Assembly: GCF_000002425.4 (NCBI RefSeq)
Contig: NC_037265.1
Coordinates: 6,580,850 to 6,644,849 of the forward strand
Source: Physcomitrium patens
Taxonomy: Eukaryota > Streptophyta > Bryopsida > Funariales > Funariaceae
Direction of reading: 5' to 3'
DNA length: 64,000 bases
Positions 11,182 through 22,492 of the stretch are shown piece after piece. The notes beneath the pieces are model-generated. The model was given only the letters and a program-made list of their open reading frames with translations, did not search any database and was not told where the DNA came from. A program made the translations under genes and the position numbers. How positions within the stretch are numbered: position 1 is the first letter of the stretch; each line of letters begins with the position of its first letter.

Positions 11182-13249
11182 ATGGCTTCTAGTGAGGGTG
11201 AAGGTTTGAGAGTGATTGAGAAGTTAAGAGGCAACAATTTCTACCATTGGAAGGTCAAAATGGAGCTTTTGTTGGCGTCTTTGGACCTTTGGGATATTGT
11301 AGATGAGAGTGAAGACCTTCCAAGCATAGATGCAAGCCCTAAGGACCACAAGGACTTCAAAAGACGTGAAAAGAAGGCTTTTGGTTGGATTGCCATAAAT
11401 TTGGATGAAGCCAACTTTTCTCACATTATCCATTGCAAAGGACCAGCGGAAGCATGGAAGACACTTTGCAACATATATGAGAGCAAGAACTTATCCAACA
11501 TCCTCTTCACAAGAAGGAAATTCTTCACTTGTAAGATGGAAGAAGGTGAAGACCTCATGGCACATGTTAATAAGGTAAAAGCACTTGCAAATCAATTAGC
11601 AATTGTTCACAAGCCTTTAGAGGATGGTGACATTGTCATGACTCTACTCATGAGTCTTTCCGAGTCTTACAACTACCTCATTGTGGCATTGGAGTCTTTG
11701 AGGTTGAAGGAGCTTATAATGGACTATGTAATATCAAGACTTGCACATGAAGTAATTAAAAGGAAAGAGAAGGAGCATCAAAGTGAAGATTCAGCTCTCT
11801 TCTCAAGACAAGGCAAAGGTACCTATTCCTACCAACATGACAATGTGAGAAGCAATACAAGAACTTGCTTCATTTGTGGAAAATCGGGTCATTTTGCACG
11901 AAATTGCTACAAGGCCAAGAAAGGAGATAGAGAAAATGCTAACAATGCATGTGATGAAGTTGGTGGACATGATTATGCATTCATGGCAAATGAAGGCACG
12001 TCTATGGCTGCCATGTCCAAATGGATCATTGATTCGGGTGCTACCAAGCACATGACTCCATACAAGTGTTCATTTGACACTTATGAGACTATTCCAACAA
12101 CAAAAGTATGGTTAGGAGATAATGGCATGGTGCAAGCCATTGGAATTGGCTCCATTGTGGTAGAGATTGTTGTGAAGAATCAAATGAAGAAGATCAGATT
12201 GAAAGAAGTGTTACATGTGCCAAAGATGAAGAAGAACCTTCTTTCGGTGAGTAAACTTGTTTCTCATGGTTGTAAGGTGCAATTTGATATGAATGGATGC
12301 TTTGTGAAGACAATGGATGGAGATAATCTTTTGAAAGGCTTTAGAGATGGCAATCTTTACTTCATCAATTGTAAGAAGGTGAATGGAGTTGAAGTGGCGG
12401 CATTTGCTGAATTTCCACAAGATCAAGACAAGTTTGGCATTTGGCATCGACGCCTTGGTCATTTCAATGCAAAAAGTATGAAAGAGCACCAATCCATGGT
12501 TAGTGGCTTAGATCTTGGTCAATCATGTACTAATCTTATTTGTGAAGGTTGTATTCAAGGCAAACAACAAAGAGCCTCATTTCCAAGTGGAGTTGCAACA
12601 CGTGCAACCAAATCGTTGGACATTGTGCATTCTGATGTTTGTGGACCTATGAAGCCACAATCAATGGCATGATCAAGATACTTTGTTACATTTATTGATG
12701 ACTTTTCAAGGAAGGTGTGGATTTTCATTCTTAAATCCAAGAGTGAATGTTTTTCAAAGTTTAAGGAATTTAAGGCACTTATGGAGAAGCAATGTGAGTG
12801 CAAGATGAAGACGTTGCGTACAAATAATGGAGGTGAGTATTTTTCAAAGCATTTTAATGAGTATTTAAAGATTCATGGTATTGCAAGACAAACTTCCACT
12901 CCCTATACTCCACAACAAAATGGAGTTGTTGAAAGAGCAAATCAAACTATTGTGGAGATGGCAAGGAGTATGATTCATGCTCAAAACCTTGGGCATGAGT
13001 TTAAGATGGAAGCTGTGGTGAATGCAGTGTATATAAGGAAAAGGTGTCCTACAAATGCACTTACATCAATGACTCCACAAGAAGCTTGCACTGGGAGAAA
13101 ACCTTGTGTTTCACACATGAGGACTTTTGGATGCATTGCCTATGCAAAGGTACCAGATTGTATGCGGTCCAAATTTGATGCAAAGGTACAAAATGTGTGT
13201 TTCTTGGATATGTGAGGTACCCAGCATATAGGCTAATGTGTTTGGATAC
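11182..13249 (+). pseudogene. gag-pol: CopB-1 gag, protease, integrase
   Basis: One frame runs from ATG 11182 (MASSEGEGLRVIEKL) through gag, a CCHC knuckle (CFICGKSGHFARNC) and protease (IIDSGATKHM, an intact D-S-G). It continues through the pre-integrase finger (IWHRRLGHFNAKSM, CEGCIQGKQQR) to a TGA at 12670-12672. The same frame reads on through the integrase core (VHSDVCGPM, TNNGGEYF with D changed to N, TPQQNGVVERANQT) to a one-base deletion near 13182. It then runs into the assembly gap. This is the best preserved 5' half of any copia copy here. In the intact ancestor gag and pol would be one polyprotein, as usual for copia. Confidence 0.9.
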
Positions 13250-13668
13250 NNNNNNNNNNNNNNNNNNNNNNNNNNNNNNNNNNNNNNNNNNNNNNNNNNN
13301 NNNNNNNNNNNNNNNNNNNNNNNNNNNNNNNNNNNNNNNNNNNNNNNNNNNNNNNNNNNNNNNNNNNNNNNNNNNNNNNNNNNNNNNNNNNNNNNNNNNN
13401 NNNNNNNNNNNNNNNNNNNNNNNNNNNNNNNNNNNNNNNNNNNNNNNNNNNNNNNNNNNNNNNNNNNNNNNNNNNNNNNNNNNNNNNNNNNNNNNNNNNN
13501 NNNNNNNNNNNNNNNNNNNNNNNNNNNNNNNNNNNNNNNNNNNNNNNNNNNNNNNNNNNNNNNNNNNNNNNNNNNNNNNNNNNNNNNNNNNNNNNNNNNN
13601 NNNNNNNNNNNNNNNNNNNNNNNNNNNNNNNNNNNNNNNNNNNNNNNNNNNNNNNNNNNNNNNNNNNN
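13250..13668. other. Assembly gap (419 N)
   Basis: This N-run lies in the CopB-1 acidic linker. The equivalent part of CopC-1 (about 54535-54962) is about 427 bp long, so the gap size is realistic and no foreign insert needs to be assumed. Confidence 0.95.
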
Positions 13669-15271
13669 AAGTAAGTGAAGAACCTGCAAATGTTGTACTC
13701 CTTGCTCATCCATTGAATATATGTGATGATATGAAGTTTACGAATGCATTGAAGTGGGAGGAGGCTATGGAAGAAGAGTACAAATCTCTCATGAGCAATG
13801 GAACATGGAAATTGACTCAACTTCCACCAAATCGATCTTCAATTGGTTGTAAGTGGGTGTTTAGAACCAAGAGGGATGCAATGGGTGATATTGTGAGATA
13901 TAAGGCAAGGCTAGTTGCCAAAGGATACTCACAAGTTGCTAGTATTGATTTCAATGAGACATTTGCTCCCGTGGCTAAGTTCACCACCATTAGAATCATT
14001 GTAGCAATTGTGGCAGCAATGGACTGGGAAATGCATCAAATGGATGTGAAGACGGCTTTCTTGAAAGGAGAGTTGGAAGAAGACATCTATATGGATCAAC
14101 CTCAAGGATTTGTAAGAGAAGGCAAGCAACATCTTGTTTATGATTTAATCATCTTAACCAATACTTTAAAAATGATGGATTGGTTGAAGGCAAAGTTAGA
14201 AAAGAAATATGAGATGAGTGATTTGAAAGAGCTTCACTATTGCTTAGGAGTGGAATTTGCAAGAAATCGAAAGAGTTCTTGATGATTGTTATTCTTTATG
14301 TAGGTGATTTAATCATCTTAACCAATACTGAAAAGTTGATGGATTCGTTGAAGGCAAAGTTAGAAAAAGAATATGAGATGAGTGATTTGGAAGAGCTTCA
14401 CTATTGCTTAGGAGTGGAATTTGCAAGAGATCGTGCTAACAAGACCATCACAATAAGCCAAAGGAAGTACATTGAAGGAGTGTTGAAACTATTCAACATG
14501 GAGGATTGCAAGCCTATTGGAACACCTTTGGAGTCCAATTTGAAGTCGATGAAGCTCACGGATGAAGAGTTTGCACAAGTTGAAGGCCAAATGTAAGGTG
14601 TTCCATACAAGGCAGCAGTTAGGTCACTCATGTATGCAATGGTTGGCAAAAGGGTGGATCTTGCTTATGCGGTGAGTGTCGTAAGTCAACACATGTCAAA
14701 AGCAGGACCAATTTATTGGACAACCATCAAGAGGATCATGAGGTACTTGAAAGGTACTTTGGACTTCAAATTGTGCCTTGGAGGTGAAAGTATTGCTTTG
14801 CATGGTTATTGTGATGCGGATTGGGCAGGAGATGCAAATGATAGGAGGTACACAACGAGCTATGTATTCTTTGCTGGAGTGGGAGCAATTTCATGGAATT
14901 GCAGGATGCAACCGACAATTGCAAGGTCTACAATGGAGGCGGAGTACATGGCAGCAAGCCATGGTGCAATGGAAGCAACATGGTTAAGGCAAGTTTTGGA
15001 GGACATTGGACTTGAGTAATTGGAAGCAACTCTATTGAATTGTGACAATCAAGGATGCCTTGCTTTTGCAAAAAATCCAAAGCATCATTCAAGAACCAAG
15101 CACATTGACATTCAACACCACTTTATAAGAGAGAAGATTGAAATGGGAGTGATTGACTTGAAGTATTGTGCAACAGAAGATATGCTTGCTGATTTGTTAA
15201 CAAAGGCATTGGTCAAAGATAGACATCATATGTTGACAAAGGCATTAGGTTTGAAGGGCTTTGACAATTAG
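13669..15271 (+). pseudogene. pol: CopB-1 reverse transcriptase and RNase H
   Basis: The RT begins with VSEEPANVVLLAHP and KWVFRTKRDAMGDIVRYKAR. Near 14142 a deletion removes the LYGLKQSPRAWYQ segment and the YVDD box, joining KQHLV to YDLIILTN. A second copy of the following segment starts near 14272 and restores a mutated box, LYVGDLIIL. A TAA at 14594-14596 replaces a Gln codon seen in other copies, and a TAA at 15017-15019 replaces another. RNase H (CDADWAGD, STMEAEYMA, DNQGCLAFAKNP) reads to its natural end at 15271. The RT is inactive. Confidence 0.88.
14142..14436 (+). repeat. Partial tandem duplication inside CopB-1 RT
   Basis: Segments 14142-14272 and 14306-14436 both begin GATTTAATCATCTTAACCAA and run through EMSDL..ELHYCLGVEFAR. 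The offset is 164 bp. The copies differ at several bases, so they came from two related templates and not from a fresh duplication. Confidence 0.88.
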
Positions 15272-15282
15272 CAAAGTGGGAG
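15272..15282 (+). promoter_or_regulatory. CopB-1 polypurine tract
   Basis: CAAAGTGGGAG abuts the 3' LTR and is repeated at the same place in other CopA and CopB copies. It is the expected plus-strand primer. Confidence 0.8.
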
Positions 15283-15768
15283 TATTGAGATAAAAGATAA
15301 AGATGAATAGATAATAGTTAAAGTAGAATAAGTTACCTCGTAAAGGATATTACCTTAGATAAGTTGCTAATGGTCAAAGGCTTGACTCTTGGCATATAGA
15401 AAAAGCATCCTATGGACATAAGATGCGGTCAAAGATAAAGAGTCAAAGTCAAGAGGATAAAGTGTGTCCTAGGGAATATCCAAAGAACTGGGTAAGAGTA
15501 ATTAGTATATGGCATAGGATACCCTTGTGGTATGTAAGATGCTATAGGATCCTAGGATCCTTGCATACCCTCGTTATATAAGCCAAAGGATCCAAGGAGC
15601 ATATGTGTAAAAGTCAAATGGTGGAAGAAGTCCTTTTAGGGCAGCAACCACCACCTATAAGGAACGAGAGTTGGAAGAGAGAACCATCTCATTCCACACT
15701 TCTCTTATGTGCAACCTTGCTGATTTCTACTTACTTGTGTTATGGTTATAGTGTTCTTTTTCTCAATA
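15283..15768 (+). repeat. CopB-1 3' LTR
   Basis: 486 bp, starting TATTGAGATAAAAG (G-to-A in the terminal TG) and ending TCTCAATA. A TATA-like TTATATAAG lies near 15574, where the 5' copy has GGTATGAG. Confidence 0.92.
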
Positions 15769-16032
15769 CCACAGAAGTAAGTTAGGATCAGCAAGGTTGC
15801 ACTTTAACAAATAGAGTGTGGTATGAGATAATTCTTCCCATGTCAACCCTTTCCTTATATTCTAGTATCAAGGTACCAAGTGCTACAATCCATATGGCAT
15901 ATCTCCTAGGACCAGCCCTCCCGTTGTTCTCTAATGCACTTTAGACCAGCACTTAACCTTATGGGATATCTCTAACAACACTTGTTCTCTCTTGACCATT
16001 AGCAACTACTTAAAGAGTTCTTTCCTTCAACA
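15769..16032 (-). repeat. Inverted partial CopA LTR
   Basis: 264 bp is the reverse complement of the CopA LTR (compare 23186-23471). The LTR start (TGTTGAAGGAAAG read on minus) lies at 16032. The last 20 or so bases of the LTR are missing at 15769, where CopB-1 abuts it. Its orientation is opposite to the CopA interior that follows, so an inversion or ectopic recombination is implied. Confidence 0.85.
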
Positions 16033-18784
16033 AAAACATGGCCATTTTGCTAGTAATTGTTTCAAGGCAAAGAGAGGAGAAAGTGAGAATGCTTACAATG
16101 CTTTTCATTACCATGGAGGTGAAGACTTTGCATTCACGGCAAATCAAATTCCTTCCATGTTTGATCTGAGCAAATGGATTGTGGATTCCGGATGTACCAA
16201 ACACATGACTCTGTACAAGTGTTCATTTAACACTTATGAACCAATTCCAGCACTCAAGGTTTGGTTAGGTGATAATGATAAAGTACAAGCCATTGGAATG
16301 GGCACCATTATAGTGGAGGTGGTAGTGAAGGGCACAAGCAAGAGAATCACTCTCAAGGATGTGTTGCATGTGCCAAAGATGAAGAAGAACCTCTTTTCAG
16401 TGAGTAAACTTGTAACTCATGGGTGCAAAGTGCAATTTAACATGAATGGATGTTTTGTGAGAACGATGGAAGGCAAAGAAGTAGCAAAAGGGACTAGGGT
16501 GGCAATCTCTATATTATCAATTGTAACAGGATCAATGGAGTGGAGGTTGCTACCTTTGCTGAATTTCCATCAAATGAAGTCAAGGTGGGTATTTGGCATC
16601 AAAGACTTTGGTATTTGAATGCCAAAAGCATGAAAGAGCTTCAATCCATAGTAAGTGGCTTAGACCTTGGCCATTCTACCATGAATCTTGCTTGTGAGGG
16701 ATGCATTCAAGGCAAACAACATAGGACACCATTTCCTAGTGGAGTTGCAATAAGAGCAAGTCAATTACTGGAGCTTGTGCATTCAGATGTTTGTGGACCC
16801 ATGAGGACACTATCTATAAATGGGGCAAGGTACTTTTTCACATTTCTTGATGACTTCTCAAGGAAGGTATGGATTTACATCATCAAGGCCAAGAGTGAGT
16901 GTTTTGCCAAGTTTAAGGAGTGGAAAGCACTTGTGGAGAAGCAATGTGAGCACAAGATTAAGGTGCTGCGATCGGACAATGGAGGTGAGTATTTGTCCAA
17001 AGACTTTGATGAGTTATTGAAGCATGAAGGCATTGCAAGACAAACCTCTACTCCCTACACTCTACAACAAAATGAAGTTTCTGAAAGAGCAAATCCTACT
17101 ATTGTGGAGATGGTAAGGACTATGATTCATGCTCAAAAACTTGGTTATGAATATTGGGCGGAAGCTGTGGTAAATGCCGTGTATACAAGAAAAAGGTGTC
17201 CACAAGTGCACTTGAAGGAATGACTCCCAAGAAGCTTGGACTGGTAAGAAACCTTGCATATCCCACATGAGGATTTTTGGGTGTATTGCATATGTCAAGG
17301 TTTCAGATAGTATGAGAGGCAAACTTGATCCAAAGTGCACAAGATGTGTATTCCTTGGTTATTTTGAAGGCACCAAGGCATATAGGCTCATGTGCTTAGA
17401 TACTAAAAAGATCATCAAAAGTCGTGATGTAGAGTTCTTAGAGCATAAGAGTGGTAGTGCAAAGTGGGAGATGTGTCCAAGTGGGGGTAGTGGTGTGTTT
17501 GTGGACACATCTTCAATTTCAGCAAACAAACAAGAAGATGAAGAAGAGCATTTTCAAAGTGAAGAAGGAGAGGAAGATGCCATGATAGAAGAGCCCAATA
17601 CTATGAAGACTTCAATTCCAGCTAGATACAACAAGGACAATGAAGAGAATGAAGATGAAGAATACCAACCAATGAGTAAGACAAAGAACTCCATGAGCCA
17701 TAAAAGGCAGCAAGAGGTGCATGAAGGCTCATCGTCTTTACAAGAAAGAAGATATCCAACACGTGAGAGAAGACCACAAGGTGAATGGTGGAAGAACCAC
17801 ATCTTTCCACAAGTAAGTGAAGACAATGCCAATGTTGCTCATCTTGATGATCCATTGACTTTGTGTGATGCAATGACTTGTGGTGATGCAATGAAGTGGG
17901 AGATTGCCATGCAAGAAAAATAGAAATCTCTTATTGACAATGAGACATGGGAGTTGACTCCACTTCCACCAAATCGATCAGCAATTGGATGTAAGTGGGT
18001 GTTTAGAACCAAGAGAGATGCTATGGGCAATGTTGTGAGGTACAAGGCAAGATTGGTTGCCAAAGGCTACTCACAAGTTGCTGGAATGGACTTTAATGAG
18101 ACATTTGCACCCGTGGCCAAGTTCACCACCATTAGAACCATAGTAGAATTTGGAGCATCAATGGATCTTGAGATGCATCAAATGGACGTCAAGACAGCAT
18201 TCTTGAATGGAGAATTGGAAGAAGACATCTACATGGAGCAACCTCAAGGATTTATTGAACAAGACAAACACCACCTTGTTTGTAAGTTGAAGAAGTCATT
18301 GTATGGACTCAAGCAATCACCAAGAGCATGGTATCAACGCATTGACTCGTTCTTTATAAAGGAAGGTTTTGTAAGGAGTGAAGCTGACCATTCTTTGTAT
18401 GTATTGCAAGCCAAGGACTTCTTGCTGGTTGTGATCCTCTATGTAGATGATTTAACCATCTTAAGCAAGACTAGGTAAGATTGGATTGGTTGAAGAAGAA
18501 ATTGGAGGGAGAGTTTGAGATGAGTGATTTGGGAGAGCTCCATTATTGTTTGGGTGTGGAATTCACAAGAAGTAGAGAATCAAAGACCATCACATTGAGC
18601 CAAAGCAGGTACATTGAAGAAGTGTTGAAACGATTCAACATGGGAGATTGCAAGCCCATTGGAACTCCTTTGGAGGCCAACTTGAAGTTGATGAAGCTCA
18701 CGGATGAGGAGTATGCTGAAGTTGAGCATCAAATGCAAGGCATACCATACAAGGCAGCAGTAGGCTCACTCATGTATGCAATGG
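16033..18784 (+). pseudogene. pol: CopA-2 gag end, protease, integrase, RT
   Basis: It starts within the knuckle (HGHFASNCFKAKRGE). Protease has WIVDSGCTKHM. It carries the one-base deletion near 16500, the lost base near 17228 and the TAG at 17921-17923 that CopA-1 also has, plus a private one-base loss near 18474. Integrase core: VHSDVCGPM, RSDNGGEY, QQNEVSERANPT (here the GVAER word is altered). RT: KWVFRTKRDAMGNVVRYKAR, LYGLKQSPRAWYQRID, and a YVDD box (ILYVDDLTIL). It ends exactly at the AATGG target site of CopA-5. Confidence 0.88.
18780..18784 (+). repeat. Target-site duplication AATGG of CopA-5 (left copy)
   Basis: AATGG precedes the LTR start at 18785 and is repeated at 22493-22497 after the LTR end at 22492. 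Joining the two sides restores the conserved word YAMVGT of the CopA-2 RT/RNase H region. Confidence 0.92.
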
Positions 18785-18925
18785 TGTTGAGAAAAGAACT
18801 CTTTAAGTAGTTACAAATGTTCAATAGAGTACAAGTGTTATTAGGAATATTCCATAAGGTTAGTTGCTGGTCTATAGTTCATTAGAGCACAAAGGGAGGG
18901 CTGGTCCTAGAAGATATCCCATATC
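18785..18925 (+). repeat. CopA-5 5' LTR stub
   Basis: The first 141 bp of a CopA LTR (TGTTGAGAAAAGAACTC) are cut after GATATCCCATATC by the spacer ATTTTATTACTCAAAG. Confidence 0.88.
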
Positions 18926-18987
18926 ATTTTATTACTCAAAGATAAAAATACTTTGCCTTTAAGAAAATTATTTTTTATGGTAGAAGT

Positions 18988-19274
18988 TGTTGAGAAAAGA
19001 ACTCTTTAAGTAGTTGCTAATGGTCAATAGAATACAAGTGTTGTTAGGGATATCCCATAAGGTAAGGTGGTGGTCTATAGTACATTAGAGTACAAGGGGA
19101 GGACTGGTCCTAGGAGATATCCCATATGGATTGTAGCACTTGGTACCTTCGTACTAGTCTATAAGGAAAGGGTTGGCATGGAAAGAATTATCTCATACCA
19201 CACTCTAATTATTTAAAGTGCAACCTTGCTGGTCCTAACTTACTTGTGTGGAGTATGCTTTCTATGTTTCAACA
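18988..19274 (+). repeat. CopA LTR (first of tandem block)
   Basis: 287 bp, TGTTGAGAAAAGAAC to TGTTTCAACA. It is followed at 19275-19287 by the primer-site variant AGTTATGGGCCCA. Confidence 0.92.
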
Positions 19275-19287
19275 AGTTATGGGCCCA
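19275..19287 (+). promoter_or_regulatory. CopA primer-binding site
   Basis: AGTTATGGGCCCA abuts the LTR and has one mismatch to the initiator tRNA-Met anticodon-arm complement. Confidence 0.82.
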
Positions 19288-19679
19288 CATTCTCTTACCA
19301 AGTAAGTTGTTCTTGCATTATTTCTTTGTTGCTTATTTTTGATGGTTGAGATCTTATGGTAGAGTGTTGCTAGTGAATTGTTGAAGTCATTGCTCTTGGA
19401 TTTGTGAGTGTATGAGCTTAGTGCAAGACCTTGATAGTGTCTTTGCTGAAGGAGCACTAGTATTTGAGATTTTTATGAGAAAGTGAGTCATTTTGAGTGA
19501 ATTGACATTAGAGAGACGTTTGAAAGTCATAAAATCACATTACAAACCATTTTCCACCATTTAGACGTAATTTGGACTCAAAATATGCAAAAATTTGCAA
19601 AACAGCGAATTCTGGGTTTGTAGTTCAGCAATCTTTAAGTAGTCATATCTTTTGCATTACAACTCCTAATCAAGAGTTT

Positions 19680-19833
19680 TTCATCTCTCAAAATAGAATA
19701 GATTATTCTTGAACTCAAATTTGAAAGTATCATGATACATAAAAAAAAGTATTCTTGATATCACAAATAAGAGGATCAAAGGATATACTTAATTGAATTT
19801 GTTAAATAAAGATTAAATTAATCGTCAATATTG
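19680..19833. other. Unassigned AT-rich insert in CopA leader block
   Basis: It contains no gene. It follows leader sequence and precedes the second spacer. It does not match the other CopA leader at 23485-23901 beyond its left edge. It could be original host flank carried along by the rearrangement. Confidence 0.5.
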
Positions 19834-19895
19834 ATTTTATTACTCAAAGATGAAAATGCTCTGCCTTTAAGATAATTATTTTTTATGGTGGAAGT

Positions 19896-20181
19896 TGTTG
19901 AGAAAAGAACTCTTTAAGTAGTTGCTAATCGTCAATAAAATACAAGTGTTGTTAGGGATATCCCATAAGGTAAGGTGCTGGTCTATAGTGCATTAGAGTA
20001 CAAGGCGAGGGCTGGTCCTAGGAGATATGCCATATGGATTGTAGCACTTGGTACCTTGGTACTAGTATATAAGGAAAGTGTTGGCATGGGAAGAATTATC
20101 TCATATCACACTCTATTTGTTAAAGTGCAACCTTGTTGGTCCTAACTTACTTGTATGGAGTATGCTTTCTATGTTTCAACA
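19896..20181 (+). repeat. CopA-5 LTR (second of tandem block)
   Basis: 286 bp, TGTTGAGAAAAGAAC to TTTCAACA. It contains a TATA-like AGTATATAAGG near 20064. Confidence 0.92.
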
Positions 20182-20194
20182 GGATATGGGCCCA
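20182..20194 (+). promoter_or_regulatory. CopA-5 primer-binding site
   Basis: GGATATGGGCCCA follows the LTR and has one mismatch to the initiator tRNA-Met anticodon-arm complement. Confidence 0.82.
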
Positions 20195-20399
20195 CATTCT
20201 CTTACCAAGTAAGTTATTCTTGCATTATTTCTTTGTTGCTTGTTTTTGGTGGTTGAGATCTTATGGTAGAGTATTGCTAGTGAATTGTTGAAGTCATTGC
20301 TCTTGGATTTGTGAGTGTATGAGCTTAGTGCAACACCTTGATAGTGTCTTTGCTAAAGGAGCACTAGTATTTGAGAGTTTTATGAGAAAGTGAGTCATT

Positions 20400-22189
20400 T
20401 TGAGTGAAGTGATGTTTAGCTGTGACAACTTTCTCCACTGGAAGGCCAAAATGGAGCTACTTTTGGCGTCATTGGATCTTTGGGAGATAGTAGATGAGGA
20501 AGAACTTGCACCTGGGGTAGAGGCAAGCATCAAGGAGCAAAAGGACTTCAAAAGACAAGAGAAGAAGGCTTTTGGCATAATTGCCACCAATATAGATGAA
20601 AGCAACTTTGCTCATGTCATTTCTTGTAAAGGGGCAGCAGATGCATAGAAGACTCTTTGCAATGTCTATGAAAGTAGGAATCTCTCCAATGTGCTATGGT
20701 TAGGGCAGAAATTCTTCACCGTGAAGATGGAAGAAGGTGAAGATCTCATGGCTCATGTGAATAAGGTAAAAGCACTTGCAAACCAACTTGCTATTGTTGA
20801 CAAGCCTTTACTTGAAGAAGATGTTGTAATGACATTACTCTCAAGCCTTGCGGACTTCTATTCCTCTCTCATTGTGGCATTGGAGTCCATTTCAAGGAAA
20901 GACCTCACTTTGGACTATCAAGGATGTGCCAAAGATGAAGAAGAACCTCCTTTCGGTGAGTAAACTTGTAACTTATGGGTGTAAAGTGCAATTTAACATG
21001 AATGGATGTTTTGTGAGAACCATGGAAGGCAAAGAAGTAGCAAAAAGGATTAGGGATGGCAATCTCTATATTATCAATTGCAAGAGGATCAATGGAGTGG
21101 AGGTTGCTGCCTTTGCCGAATTTCCATCAAATGAAGACAAGGTGGACATTTGGCATCAAAGACTTAGGCATTTGAATGTCAAAAGCATGAAGGGGCTTTA
21201 ATCCAAGATGTGTCCAAGTGGGAGTACTGGTATATTTCTGGATACATCTTTAATTCCAACGCACGAACAAGAAGATGAAGAAGTGCATTATCAAAGTGAA
21301 GAAGGAGAGGAAGATGCCATGATAGAAGAGCCCAATACTATGAAGACTTCAATTCCAGCAAGATACAACAAGGACAATGAAGAGAGTGAAGATGAAGAAT
21401 ACCAAATCATTGAGTAAGACAAAGAACTCCATGAGCCATACAAGGCAGCTAGTGGGGCATGAAGGCTCATCTTCTTTGCATGAAAGAAGATATCCAACAT
21501 GTGAGAGAAGACCACAAGGTCAATGGTGGAAGAACCACATCTTTCCACAAATAAGTGAAGACCATGCCAATGTTGCTCTTCTTGAAGATCGATTGACTTT
21601 GTATGATGCAATGAAGTGTGGTGATGCAATGAAGTGGTAGAATGCTATGCAAGAAGAATACAAATCTCTTAGGGACAATGAGACATGAAAGTTGACTCTA
21701 CTTCCACCAAATCAATCAGCAATTGGATGTAAGTAGGTATTTAGAACCAAGAAAGGTACAAATGATTGAAGGTCAACAATGGACTATGTATTCTTTGTTG
21801 GAATGGGAGCCATATCTTCAAATTGCAAGTTACAACCAAACATTGCAAGGTCCACAATAGGGCCGAAGTACATGGCAGCAAGTCATGAAGCAATGTAGGT
21901 AATTTGGTTGAGGTTGTTATTGAAAGATATTGGACTTGTGCAGTTGGAGGCCATTCCATTGAGGTGTGACAATCAAGGATGTCTTGCTTTTGCAAAGAAT
22001 CCAAAGCATCATGCAAGAACTAAGTACATTGATATTCAGCATCATTTCATAAGAGAGAAGATAGAGATGGAGGTTATTGATATGATGTATTCTGAAACCA
22101 AAGACATGTTGGCTGATTTGTTGACAAAAGCCTTAATTAGAGAAGGACACAACAAGTTGAGTAAGGCATTAGGATTGATAGCTAATTGA
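20400..22189 (+). pseudogene. CopA-5 gag-pol with large internal deletions
   Basis: Gag lacks its true start and joins the leader at CDNFLHWKAKMELLLASL. A TAG at 20646-20648 replaces the Trp of ADAWK. Three deletions follow. LTLDY is fused to the DVLHVPKMKK region near 20918, removing the knuckle and protease. SMKGL is fused to MCPSGSTG near 21200, removing the integrase core. KWVFRTK is cut near 21755 and fused to RNase H sequence. RNase H (DNQGCLAFAKNP, IDIQHHFIREKIEM) ends at 22189. No enzyme could be complete. Confidence 0.87.
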
Positions 22190-22207
22190 CCAATAGCAAA
22201 GTGGGAG

Positions 22208-22492
22208 TGTTGAGAAAAGAACTCTTTAAGTAGTTGCTGATGGTCAATATAGTATAAGTGTTGCTGAAATATTCCATAAGGTTAGGTGTTGGTCTATAGT
22301 ACATTAGAGTACAAGGGGAGGGCTGGTCCTAGAAGATATCCCATATCGGTTGTAGGACTTGGTACCTTGGTAGTAGTATATAAGGAAAGGATTGGCATGG
22401 GAAGAATTATCTCATACCACACTCTATTTGTTATAGTGCAACCTTGCTGGTCCTAACTTACTTGTGTAAAGTATGCTTTCTATGTTTCAATA
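22208..22492 (+). repeat. CopA-5 3' LTR
   Basis: 285 bp after the purine tract AGCAAAGTGGGAG, from TGTTGAGAAAAGAAC to TTTCAATA, followed by AATGG. Confidence 0.92.

Larger units (their letters stand above)
10214..15768 (+). mobile_element. CopB-1, Ty1/copia element with two LTRs
   Basis: Two LTRs of 485 and 486 bp bound a leader, gag, protease, integrase, RT and RNase H in copia order. The primer site and polypurine tract are both in place. The flanks are not a target duplication: CCAAAAG on the left belongs to CopA gag (minus) and CCACAG on the right to an inverted CopA LTR. A rearrangement has therefore replaced one flank. Several stops, an RT deletion and an internal duplication make it non-autonomous. 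Confidence 0.92.
18926..20405 (+). repeat. Tandem block: spacer + LTR + leader, 908-bp offset
   Basis: Spacer ATTTTATTACTCAAAGAT begins at 18926 and 19834, and the LTRs begin at 18988 and 19896, so the offset is 908 bp in both cases. Homology continues through the leader to about 20405. The first block also carries about 150 bp (about 19680-19833) that I do not recognise from any other copy. The arrangement suggests unequal exchange or an assembly duplication. Confidence 0.88.
18785..22492 (+). mobile_element. CopA-5, internally deleted and rearranged copia insertion
   Basis: This insertion sits in CopA-2 between AATGG duplications. It holds an LTR stub (18785-18925), two more LTRs each preceded by the same 62-bp spacer, a leader, a much deleted gag-pol and a 3' LTR (22208-22492). 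It is too small to be autonomous. Confidence 0.88.

Noticed and set aside
13111..13820. Apparent long open frames across 13250-13668 and 25075-25539
   Set aside because: They run through N-runs; only the parts outside the gaps are real sequence.
10214..15768. Target-site duplication for CopB-1
   Set aside because: Flanks CCAAAAG and CCACAG do not match and belong to different parts of CopA in different arrangement.
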